Program-made: the position numbers and the translations under genes
Assembly: GCA_023432805.1 (NCBI GenBank)
Contig: JAEYUG010000044.1
Location: 1-30,864 of the forward strand
DNA from: Bacteroidota bacterium
Lineage (GTDB): Bacteria; Bacteroidota; Ignavibacteria; SZUA-365
DNA: 30,864 bases
Direction of reading: 5' to 3'
The notes under the pieces: generated by a model
The model's input: only the letters and a program-made list of their open reading frames with translations
The model's database searches: none
What the model was told of the DNA's origin: nothing
Part shown: positions 24,199-30,864 of the stretch, in pieces
Position numbering within the stretch: the first letter of the stretch is position 1
Layout of the letters: the number at the start of each line of letters is the position of its first letter

Positions 24199-25809
24199 TC
24201 AATGCAACAGGAGCATTGGTCTGGTGATGCGTGATGCTCCGGCGGTGAGCACGAATGTGTAGTGACCGGCGCGCAGGTGTCGAAGGTCAAGGGAATGGTG
24301 GTGGATGTTCTCGAGGGCGCGCTGCTCGGATATGACCAGACGACCGAGGGGGTCGTACAGACGAAGCTGCATCGAGGTGGTTCCGACTGGCGCGTGAACG
24401 GTGAACTGGATCTGCGACGACGCAGGTTGCGGCCAGGGGCCGTCGACATGCAGGACGGAGGGAGCCGGCGCGGAAGCTTCCGATGTGAGCTGATCGAGAT
24501 CGAATCCGCGCATGTATGTGTCGATCCGTTGATGGCGCGTATCCTGCCATGCGACATACACACGCGAACCGGCGACGGCAACCGACGGAAACACCTTCCG
24601 ACCTGTGGTGTCGAGATTGACACGCTTGACCGCACCGAGCACGCGCCAGTCCTTGTCGTAAACGCACGCGAAGATGTCATACCTGCCTGCAGGTGCGGGA
24701 GCGCACCAGACGAGCAGCCGCCTGCCGTCGCCCAGACGCCGGAAGACATAATCGGCCTGTGCATCACAGTGTGCAGGCTGATCGGGTCCGAGGTCGTTGC
24801 CCGCGTGCGTGACGTCATGCACACGGACGGCCCCCGTGACGGTATGGCGCTCACGCGAGCCGTCGATCATGTTGAGGCGTTCGACGAAGAGCTGCGATGT
24901 GATGGTATTCCGTCGGATGATGTCGACCGTCGCACCCTCCGGTGCGAGCACCTGATCGGAAAGGTCGAGCGAATCGCTGCGCACGGAATCGATCATGATC
25001 TGCGGCTGCCTTGTGCCGGACGGAAGATCGATGACGCAGAGGAAACGCTGCAGGTACTGGATGCTCTGCATGTACAATGCGCCCTCCGGTCCCGTGCGCC
25101 AGTACAACGAGAGTGCATTGCCGACCGGATGAGACACGCGCGCAAGCACCGGTAGCGTATCGCCCCTCACCCCGCCGTAATAGGGTCCCGGGGGATAGCT
25201 GTTTGAATGCAGCTCGCTCACCTTTCGGAGGATTGGATTCCATTGCTGCATCCTGTGCTCGTTCGTGTTCCGATCCAGCCCCGTGGAAGACGACGTGTGC
25301 CGTACGTGCGTGGCCAGAAACACAGTGGAGTCATGCAGATACCCGTCCAGAAAAGGAACCTGTCTGCTTGTGAATTCCCCCGGTTCCATGCGACTCTCCA
25401 TGTAAGCCGAGGTGAGCACGACGCTCGTCGAATCCAGTATGGACGTCCCCACACCGCGCGCGAAGCGGTGTACTGATTCCCCTCCCACCCAGTTGCTGTT
25501 GTACATGGTGCTGCGTGTGAGAAGCCCGAACCATGTGGTGTCGTGGAGTCCGAAGAGACAACGGATTTCCGGACCGGGTACTGCGCGCTGCAGCCTCTCC
25601 ACATTCGCATCAACCCATGCACGCCCGCCATCCCACAACACGAGGGCTTCGCCCCTCGCGTTCATAGAGATCCACGGACGGGTAAACCTCGGTGCGGATG
25701 CATCCGAGAGGCGCACCTCCTGTGACCCGGGCAGCGCCTGCTGTGCCTGACTGCTGCAGATCAGCACGAGAAGCATCATCGTGCAGAAACTCATTCCTTT
25801 GGTACACAT
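24199..25809 (-). CDS. T9SS-secreted protein of unknown function, propeller-like
   Basis: The 536-residue protein starts at ATG 25809 with GAGG about five bases upstream. A signal peptide (SFCTMMLLVLICSSQAQ) comes first. The body is beta-rich, with spaced motifs such as PWISMNARGEALVLWDGGRA, RLGDGRRLLVWCAPAPAGRY and VAVAGSRVYVAWQDTRHQ. The last resembles the repeats of beta-propeller proteins (AxDxxGxxyvvWxD). The last 80 residues are a T9SS type A-like sorting domain (VDGPWPQPASSQIQFTV to RAGHYTFVLTAGASRITRPM), lacking the common NPFNP but ending normally. The substrate is unknown. It converges with the S74 gene, with a 53-base gap that shows only a weak stem (ccattg/caatgg). Confidence 0.82.
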   Translation of the reverse strand: MCTKGMSFCTMMLLVLICSSQAQQALPGSQEVRLSDASAPRFTRPWISMNARGEALVLWDGGRAWVDANVERLQRAVPGPEIRCLFGLHDTTWFGLLTRSTMYNSNWVGGESVHRFARGVGTSILDSTSVVLTSAYMESRMEPGEFTSRQVPFLDGYLHDSTVFLATHVRHTSSSTGLDRNTNEHRMQQWNPILRKVSELHSNSYPPGPYYGGVRGDTLPVLARVSHPVGNALSLYWRTGPEGALYMQSIQYLQRFLCVIDLPSGTRQPQIMIDSVRSDSLDLSDQVLAPEGATVDIIRRNTITSQLFVERLNMIDGSRERHTVTGAVRVHDVTHAGNDLGPDQPAHCDAQADYVFRRLGDGRRLLVWCAPAPAGRYDIFACVYDKDWRVLGAVKRVNLDTTGRKVFPSVAVAGSRVYVAWQDTRHQRIDTYMRGFDLDQLTSEASAPAPSVLHVDGPWPQPASSQIQFTVHAPVGTTSMQLRLYDPLGRLVISEQRALENIHHHSLDLRHLRAGHYTFVLTAGASRITRPMLLLH

Positions 25810-25993
25810 GGCGTCCTCGGTCAGTTGTAGTGGAGACACGTGGATGCGGGAATCATTCCCCCCGTGACACACGCGGTCTCCTGACGTAAGATCACATCCC
25901 TCGCTCCTGGCAGGAGGCGTCTGCATGAGTCCTCTCCCGCAGCGCCGAATGACCTCAGTACTTTACCACGACACACTGCATCACGTGAGACAG

Positions 25994-26554
25994 CTAACGC
26001 TGCAGCAGCATGCGCATCACCCGCGTCCCCTTTCTGGTGTCGATACGGCAGAGGTACATGCCGCGTGGAAGGGCAGCGGCATCGAACAGGACGCTGTGTG
26101 TGCCTGGTGTCTGGAATCCGTCGACCAGTGTGCGAACCGTGCGTCCCAGTGCATCACTCACAGTGAGCCGCACATCGGTAGGCGAATCGATTCTGTAGGC
26201 GATGTGCGTGGACAGAGAGAACGGGTTGGGACTACTGCGAAGGAACTGCACAGGATCGTCGTTGGACGCACAGGACGCAGACAACTGGTCGATCGGCATA
26301 CCTGTCGTTCCAGCGACCGCGGCAATCGGCAACTGACGCGAACATGGGAGCGGATTCCCCAGGTCGTCGTACGCTGTCGCCATGATGGTTGGGAGGCGCC
26401 GCGTGGTCCACGGCGCAACGTGCACGATCCATCTATGGTGCAGTGTGTCACCCGGTTGCACGACCGCGTTGACATCCCTCCGCGCATCGCGAGACGCATC
26501 CAAACACGGATCCAGCAACAATCTGGCAGCCGGTTGGATCTGCTGAACATCTCT
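25994..26554 (-). pseudogene. 5'-truncated T9SS protein remnant
   Basis: The frame is open from 26554 (TGA just upstream at 26557-26555) to the stop at 25994, 186 codons. It has no ATG near the 5' end, no Shine-Dalgarno and no signal peptide. The readable part has an Ig-like segment (QPGDTLHHRWIVHVAPW to AYDDLGNPLPCSRQLP) and a good T9SS sorting domain (FLRSSPNPFSLSTHIAYRID to GMYLCRIDTRKGTRVMRMLL). A protein destined for T9SS needs an N-terminal signal, so this is probably the 3' end of a broken gene. The break coincides with the hairpin repeat at 26563-26590. Confidence 0.65.
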
Positions 26555-26562
26555 TCAAACAG

Positions 26563-26597
26563 CAACGCCAGACCTTGCGATCTGGCGTTGTGTGCGG
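26563..26597. repeat. Dispersed hairpin repeat, copy 1
   Basis: A 10-bp perfect stem caacgccaga / tctggcgttg has loop ccttgcga, followed by tgtgcggg. The 27-base core at 26564-26590 is identical to 28064-28090. It lies 38 bases past the stop of the gene at 26628 and may act as its terminator, though the minus-strand T-run is poor. Confidence 0.88.
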
Positions 26598-26627
26598 GAG
26601 GAGTTGACGATCTTGATCGCGCGCGCG

Positions 26628-27551
26628 TCACCTGTGCTGCGGCACCGTCAGCATGTATTCATTGTCGGACTGAATCCTCCCTTCGATCGTCTTGAGCCGC
26701 ACGAGGAGATCGGTTCTGACCGAGTGGGACATATACCCGAGGCACTTCGGGATATGATGCTGGTACGTGATGCGAATACGATACCGGTCCGGGGGGATGT
26801 CCGACTGCACATCAAACACGGCCTCGGACTTCACGGACGTATGTGCCGGGATCTCCAGCAGGTCTGTTTCGTCATAGGCATCCTTCATCCCCATGAAATC
26901 ATAGTACCGGACAAATACCCGCACGGTGTCACCGCGGGAGTTCACAATGACAGGGATCATGCTTGTGAGAACGGGCGGGGCGCCCTTGAGAACGCAGATC
27001 GTCATGTCGCTGCGATTGGAATACTTCATTATTGCGTGCAGGGGTATGGACCCATCATCCCGCCACCACAGCGAGTCGATGGTGATCTGCAACGGAACAC
27101 CTTGCGCCTGGATGGCGTGAAGTGAATCGCGGTAGGATTGAAGGGCGTCTCGTTCGTGTTCCGTGAACAGTTCCCGCATCAGCGCTGGCACGGACTTACA
27201 ATTTGAGAGTTCGAAGTCGATCATGCGATCTCCCGCATCAGCATCGATCACCACAGTGTCCTGCACCCGTGGATACCCGAAGTAGGAGACGCTGATGACG
27301 ACGTTCCCCGGACGGACGCATCGCATGCAATACAGGCCTGCAAAATTTGTGGCCGCACGGCAGGGCGATTGATTCACGAGCATGACAGATGCACCGACCA
27401 GCGGTTCACACGACTCCGCATCGCGTACAAATCCGCACACGGTGACACGGGACGAATCCTCTTCCACTCCCTGCCCTCGCACTGTTCCCAGGCACGCAAG
27501 GATTGCGAGAACGCCGCTGACGAGCGGTCCGATCGGTCGATGTACGTTCAT
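26628..27551 (-). CDS. Exported protein with carboxypeptidase-regulatory-like domain
   Basis: A 307-residue protein with a signal peptide (VSGVLAILACLGTVRGQG). Residues about 35-120 form a carboxypeptidase-regulatory-like (transthyretin-like) beta-sandwich: VTVCGFVRDAESCEPLVGAS, TNFAGLYCMRCVRPGNVVIS and SYFGYPRVQDTVVI. This domain is common at the N terminus of TonB-linked and surface proteins. It is unusually Cys-rich, with six Cys in about 80 residues, so periplasmic disulfides are likely. The C-terminal 180 residues are not recognised; they look like a second beta-sandwich after a helical stretch (HERDALQSYRDSLHAIQAQ). No sorting domain is visible, so it is probably periplasmic. It follows the OMP-like gene by 22 bases and is likely cotranscribed with it. 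Confidence 0.75.
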   Translation of the reverse strand: MNVHRPIGPLVSGVLAILACLGTVRGQGVEEDSSRVTVCGFVRDAESCEPLVGASVMLVNQSPCRAATNFAGLYCMRCVRPGNVVISVSYFGYPRVQDTVVIDADAGDRMIDFELSNCKSVPALMRELFTEHERDALQSYRDSLHAIQAQGVPLQITIDSLWWRDDGSIPLHAIMKYSNRSDMTICVLKGAPPVLTSMIPVIVNSRGDTVRVFVRYYDFMGMKDAYDETDLLEIPAHTSVKSEAVFDVQSDIPPDRYRIRITYQHHIPKCLGYMSHSVRTDLLVRLKTIEGRIQSDNEYMLTVPQHR

Positions 27552-27573
27552 GCCATGTACATGCGCGACGAAC

Positions 27574-28020
27574 CTAAAAACGATACCCGAAGTTGAATCC
27601 GATCGGATACGGACCTTGCCTCGTGTTTTCCTTCAGGACAGGATACTGAAAATAGAACTGGAAGAAGATGGACTTCCCGGACACCTCCCAACCGGCGTGC
27701 ACCACTGTCCAATTGTTCCCTCCTCCACCCGGTTCACCCCACCCCCCGATTCCGACGCCAACATACGGCGTGGCATTGTCTGAAAGCAGGAGCACACGGA
27801 GCTTCGATGACAAGTAAAATATCGCGTAGGTCACATCGACCGCCAGCGGTTTCATGACCGTGACATCGAGTCCCAGGCCTTCCATCCCGAGCTTGACGAC
27901 AATGGGATGTCTGACTCTGTCCGGCTGCTGCTTCTGTGCATGCACGATGGTGCAGAGGGAAAGCGTCAGCACCCCAGCAAGGGCGATTCCGCATACGAGC
28001 ATTTTGCAGACTCCGGACAT
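27574..28020 (-). CDS. Small outer-membrane-beta-barrel-like protein
   Basis: A 148-residue protein from ATG 28020 (MSGVCKMLVCGIALAGVLTL signal, cleavage after HAQ). The mature part has short amphipathic strands (IVVKLGMEGLGLDVTVMKPL, VDVTYAIFYLSSKLRVLLL, TPYVGVGIGGWGEPG, KSIFFQFYFQYPV). It ends in Phe within GFNFGYRF, as outer membrane beta-barrels do. An 8-strand barrel is plausible by length. No Shine-Dalgarno is seen. TACTTTG on the minus strand at 28045-28039 could be a -7 element. It is upstream of the carboxypeptidase-regulatory-like gene, and the two form a unit bounded by hairpin repeats. Confidence 0.65.
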   Translation of the reverse strand: MSGVCKMLVCGIALAGVLTLSLCTIVHAQKQQPDRVRHPIVVKLGMEGLGLDVTVMKPLAVDVTYAIFYLSSKLRVLLLSDNATPYVGVGIGGWGEPGGGGNNWTVVHAGWEVSGKSIFFQFYFQYPVLKENTRQGPYPIGFNFGYRF

Positions 28021-28063
28021 GTTTGTCGTAAGATAGCACAAAGTACGTCAAATCCCACGCAAA

Positions 28064-28115
28064 AACGCCAGACCTTGCGATCTGGCGTTGGGTGCGGAGA
28101 GGGAGGGATTCTCCG
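28064..28115. repeat. Dispersed hairpin repeat, copy 2, with second hairpin
   Basis: The 27-base core of copy 1 recurs at 28064-28090 in the same orientation, exactly 1500 bases away. It is followed by ggtg and a second stem-loop, cggaga/tctccg (28095-28100 with 28110-28115), with a purine loop gggagggat. On the minus strand the first hairpin is followed by tttttg, so it could also terminate transcription entering from the right. Confidence 0.85.
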
Positions 28116-28585
28116 TCCTACCTTGTACTACAACGATTTACAGCCGAAAGTACATTTTTCGTACATGGAATCGGAGGGGGTTCTGTGGTCAGCGCTGCGT
28201 GGCACTTGTCACCATTCTGACTCGCTCCCTGAGATACTGCCTCAGCGCTGGATCCTCACACCAGACGAAACATCCTCGCCTGCTATGCGCAAGATGGGCA
28301 GCATGCACTGCATTGTGGTTTTTGCATTCCTGCAAAAATATTTGTTGACTATTCAGATTTCTTTCTCCAATTTCCCGCTTGGAGCTACCCCATTACTTCC
28401 TTGCACCTTCCGCCGTGCGCTCTGCGCGGGCGGAACCGCCGCTGACCCCGCCAAACCCGACGATGACCCGCGCACGACCCGCGTGCGCCCTGCATTGAGC
28501 CGATTCCTCCGGATGGGAATACCTTGAGGGATCATGATGCTGATTCTGCGTTCGCCGTGTATTTGACCATATACCTGAGGATTCC
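28116..28585. other. Gene-free region upstream of the second SBBP gene
   Basis: I find no supported gene here. The stretch 28116-28380 is AT-richer than the surroundings. The stretch 28400-28500 is very GC-rich, with a small hairpin (gcgcacg/cgtgcgc near 28470-28488). The 5' leader of the plus-strand gene must lie at the right end, but no convincing promoter consensus was found. The region looks like decayed sequence. Confidence 0.5.
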
Positions 28586-30864
28586 ATGCGAAATCGCCAC
28601 CTCGTCGCACCTGCATGCGCCCTGCTTGCCGCGTGCATTCTCCTGCCGCTGGGTTTCGTCTTCGGCACGCCGCTCGTGCCTGAGGAACCTGGCGGGGCAC
28701 GTGGGCCTCTTGCCCGTGTCCCTGCGGGACAACCCGTCCCTCTGCCCCGCGGATTCTACGAGAACAGAGGCCAGATAGCCGGGGGGACGGACAATGTCGC
28801 CGCCGCGGTGCGTTACTACGCCTTCATCGGCACCGCCCGTCTCGCCTGCACCGCCTCGGGCATCAGCATCGCGTTCCTTGCACCGGCGCATGGGGACGGA
28901 CCCGTGAGCGAGGCCACGGGCATGCCGCTCCCCGGACCCATCGCGACATCGGACCTGCGGACCTATCGCATCGACATGCAGTTTCTCGGTGCGAATCCCA
29001 CCCCGCGCATCGAGGTGTCCAAGCCGGTCGACACATACCTGAACTACTACCTGCCGCACTGCCCCGACGGCATCACGCACGTCGAGGGATACGGCGAACT
29101 GCGCTATCACGACCTGTACCCGAACATCGACCTCGTGCTGCAACCCGGGAGCGACGGCATGAAGTGGGAGTGCATCGTGCGCCCGGGCGGGCGACCCGAG
29201 GACATCTGCATCCGCTACGAGGGAGCAGAGCGCATCGAGGAACGTCTCGACGGATCCCTGCGTGTGCACTGGCCGGGCGGGCATATCAACGAGGGGCGTC
29301 CGGTGTGCTACCTCGCTGAGGAGAGTGACGATGACACCTTCGTCGGCTCCCGCTCTTGTGTGGCCGGCACGACGCTGCGCTTCGACATCGCCCCCTACGA
29401 CTCCGCCGCCACGCTCGTCATCGATCCTTGGGCGACGTACTTCGGAGGGAGCCGGCAGGACGTCCCGGCTGCAATCGCATGCGACTCCACGAATGGCGTC
29501 GTGTTCGGAGGCCGCACCTACAGCAGGGATTTCCCGGTGCAGAATGCTTGGCAGGACACCCTACCCTCCAGAATCGGGATAAGTGCATTCCTGACACGGC
29601 TCGACAGTACCGGTCGTGTGCGCTGGTCCACGTTCTTCGGGGGCAGTAGAGGTGATGACCTGCAGGGCCTCGTAATGGATCCTTCGGGTAGCGTCGTCGT
29701 GATTGGAAACGCGTGGAGCACGGATCTCCCGGTGCATAACGGTTTTCAAATGAATTCAAATATTGTCTACGGAAGTAATGATGATTCATGTGATGTGTAT
29801 CTGGCCAAATTCGACACGGCGGGGGTGCGGAAATGGGCGACCTTCTTCGGCGGTACGCGACGGGAACTGGCCCGGGCGATCGGCGTCGACGGTGTCGGCA
29901 ACATCGTTGCCTGTGGCGAGACGCGCAGCACGAACCTGCCTGTGTACCGAGCCCAGCAATCGAATATCGCAAGCTCCGGGCTGTTCGACATCTTCTACCT
30001 GAAAATGACGTCCGAGGGGCGACTCATCTTCGCGAGCTATTACGGAGGAACCAAGGACGATCAACCCGGGGGCATTGCCGTGCACAGATCCGGATGGTTC
30101 GCGCTGACGGGATCGACACACAGTACGGATTTTCCGGTGCTCAACGCACGGCAGCCAGGACTTGTTTCCTGGCAAGGTGCCTTTCAGCTGCGGGTAGACA
30201 GCAGCGGTGTGCCGCTCTGGGCAACCTATTACGGTGGTAATTCCAGTACGGGGGGGGGGTGCGCCGCAATCGATGATGACGGCAACATTTTGTTTAATGG
30301 AAGCACCGGCAGCACCAATCTGCGGATGAAACGCGCCGAGCAGTGGACCCTCCGCGGGCAGTCCGATTCCTACCTGATGAAATGCACCGCGCAGGGTGAG
30401 ATCATCTGGGCTACATATTTTGGTGGGAGTAGCGATGATATGGCCCCCGATGGGCTTGCGGTAGATCGTGCGCGTGGTGTTTTTCTTGGAGGAAGCACAA
30501 ACAGCAGTGACTACCCGGTGCTCAACGCCGCCTACCCGGTACGCATTGATTCGGGACTCTATTCCTTCGATGTTGTCCTGAGCAAGTTTGACAGCGCGGG
30601 GGTGCTGCGCTGGTCGACCTACTTCGGGGGGCAGGGGAACGAATCTCCCATGGATATGGCCGTGGATCGAAGCGGTCGGGTCCTCATGTTGATGTCCACA
30701 GTGAGCAGAGATGTCCCCACGCTCAACGCCGTCCAGGACAGTCTCGCCGATGGTCTGCTTCTGGGCCCCACATACCAGGGTGACGCATTCATCGCGCAGT
30801 TCGATGTCAACGGCTTCATCCCCGTCACGCTCTCCTCCTTCACCGCGCACTGGGGAGAGGTGGG
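28586..30864 (+). CDS. SBBP-repeat beta-propeller surface protein, 5' part
   Basis: The frame is open from ATG 28586 to the window edge (759 full codons, no stop). GAGG lies five bases before the ATG. The N terminus is a signal-like segment (LVAPACALLAACILLPLGFV). Next comes the domain typical of SBBP proteins (GFYENRGQIAGG to DSAATLVIDPWATYFGG, about residues 50-295). Repeated propeller blades follow, each with a YFGG/FFGG end and a central VYLAKFDTAGVRKWATFFGG-like strand. At least seven such strands are visible (DSTGRVRWSTFFGG, TSEGRLIFASYYGG, DSSGVPLWATYYGG, TAQGEIIWATYFGG, DSAGVLRWSTYFGG). The LSSFTAHWGEVG linker follows, so a T9SS sorting domain probably lies just beyond the window. It is a paralogue of the gene at 1-888. 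Confidence 0.87.
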   Translation, partial: MRNRHLVAPACALLAACILLPLGFVFGTPLVPEEPGGARGPLARVPAGQPVPLPRGFYENRGQIAGGTDNVAAAVRYYAFIGTARLACTASGISIAFLAPAHGDGPVSEATGMPLPGPIATSDLRTYRIDMQFLGANPTPRIEVSKPVDTYLNYYLPHCPDGITHVEGYGELRYHDLYPNIDLVLQPGSDGMKWECIVRPGGRPEDICIRYEGAERIEERLDGSLRVHWPGGHINEGRPVCYLAEESDDDTFVGSRSCVAGTTLRFDIAPYDSAATLVIDPWATYFGGSRQDVPAAIACDSTNGVVFGGRTYSRDFPVQNAWQDTLPSRIGISAFLTRLDSTGRVRWSTFFGGSRGDDLQGLVMDPSGSVVVIGNAWSTDLPVHNGFQMNSNIVYGSNDDSCDVYLAKFDTAGVRKWATFFGGTRRELARAIGVDGVGNIVACGETRSTNLPVYRAQQSNIASSGLFDIFYLKMTSEGRLIFASYYGGTKDDQPGGIAVHRSGWFALTGSTHSTDFPVLNARQPGLVSWQGAFQLRVDSSGVPLWATYYGGNSSTGGGCAAIDDDGNILFNGSTGSTNLRMKRAEQWTLRGQSDSYLMKCTAQGEIIWATYFGGSSDDMAPDGLAVDRARGVFLGGSTNSSDYPVLNAAYPVRIDSGLYSFDVVLSKFDSAGVLRWSTYFGGQGNESPMDMAVDRSGRVLMLMSTVSRDVPTLNAVQDSLADGLLLGPTYQGDAFIAQFDVNGFIPVTLSSFTAHWGEV
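30734..30864 (+). repeat. Direct repeat copy 2 (paralogous SBBP gene segment)
   Basis: This matches bases 1-131 with about nine mismatches and no gaps, in the same frame of a homologous gene. The differences are mostly third-position or conservative changes, as expected of paralogues. Confidence 0.9.

Noticed and set aside
28353..28700. Short minus-strand frames upstream of and inside the second SBBP gene
   Set aside because: Low-complexity Arg/Pro-rich translations in GC-rich DNA, overlapping the well-supported signal peptide region on the plus strand.
1..30864. Circular element, because the two ends match
   Set aside because: The end match is about 93%, not exact, and falls in paralogous genes; the window carries chromosomal housekeeping genes such as atpD and atpC.

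Overview
The window is chromosomal DNA of a GC-rich bacterium from the Bacteroidota/Chlorobiota/Ignavibacteria/Kapabacteria group; this is inferred from gene content, with no rRNA or other marker gene to settle it. The main clues are several large secreted proteins ending in type IX secretion system (T9SS) type A sorting domains (for example QNYPNPFNPSTTLQYSV), an atpD-atpC pair without the other ATP synthase genes, and candidate promoters of the Bacteroidota form TTG-N19/20-TAnnTTG. Some starts have good Shine-Dalgarno sequences (GAGGAGG, AAGGAG) and others have none. I saw no tRNA, rRNA, CRISPR array, transposase or phage gene cluster.

Layout: (1) 1-888 is the 3' end of an SBBP-repeat/T9SS gene whose reading frame runs on through four palindromic 27-bp repeats and a terminator. 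(2) 873-1118 is a small unknown gene. (3) 1499-5327 is a tight minus-strand cluster read manC, rlpA, rpiB-like, polysaccharide deacetylase, which looks like an envelope/sugar-nucleotide operon. (4) 5388-7221 is atpD-atpC. (5) 7318-9204 is a GH13 amylase-like protein that appears to have lost two of its three catalytic residues. (6) 9513-12743 and 15010-18222 are two large secreted beta-helix proteins whose last 340 residues are about 92% identical, separated by a DEAD-box RNA helicase. (7) 18461-21902 holds an RlmL-like rRNA methyltransferase, a small secreted beta-helical needle-like protein and an AbgT transporter. (8) 22124-24145 is a plus-strand tail-fibre-like protein with a C-terminal S74 chaperone domain. 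(9) 24199-28020 contains a T9SS protein, a 5'-truncated T9SS remnant and a two-gene cassette bounded by copies of one hairpin repeat. (10) 28586 to the end is the 5' part of a second SBBP-repeat gene; its last 131 bases match the first 131 bases of the window at about 93%.

Housekeeping genes (atpDC, manC, rlpA, rlmL, DEAD-box helicase) alternate with large surface and secreted protein genes. The secreted set is the unusual part: tyrosine-ladder beta-helices with an interrupted dockerin module, a GH13 pseudoenzyme candidate, an S74 protein with Cys in place of the catalytic Ser, and repeat-associated remodelling of T9SS genes. No assignment was tested by database search.
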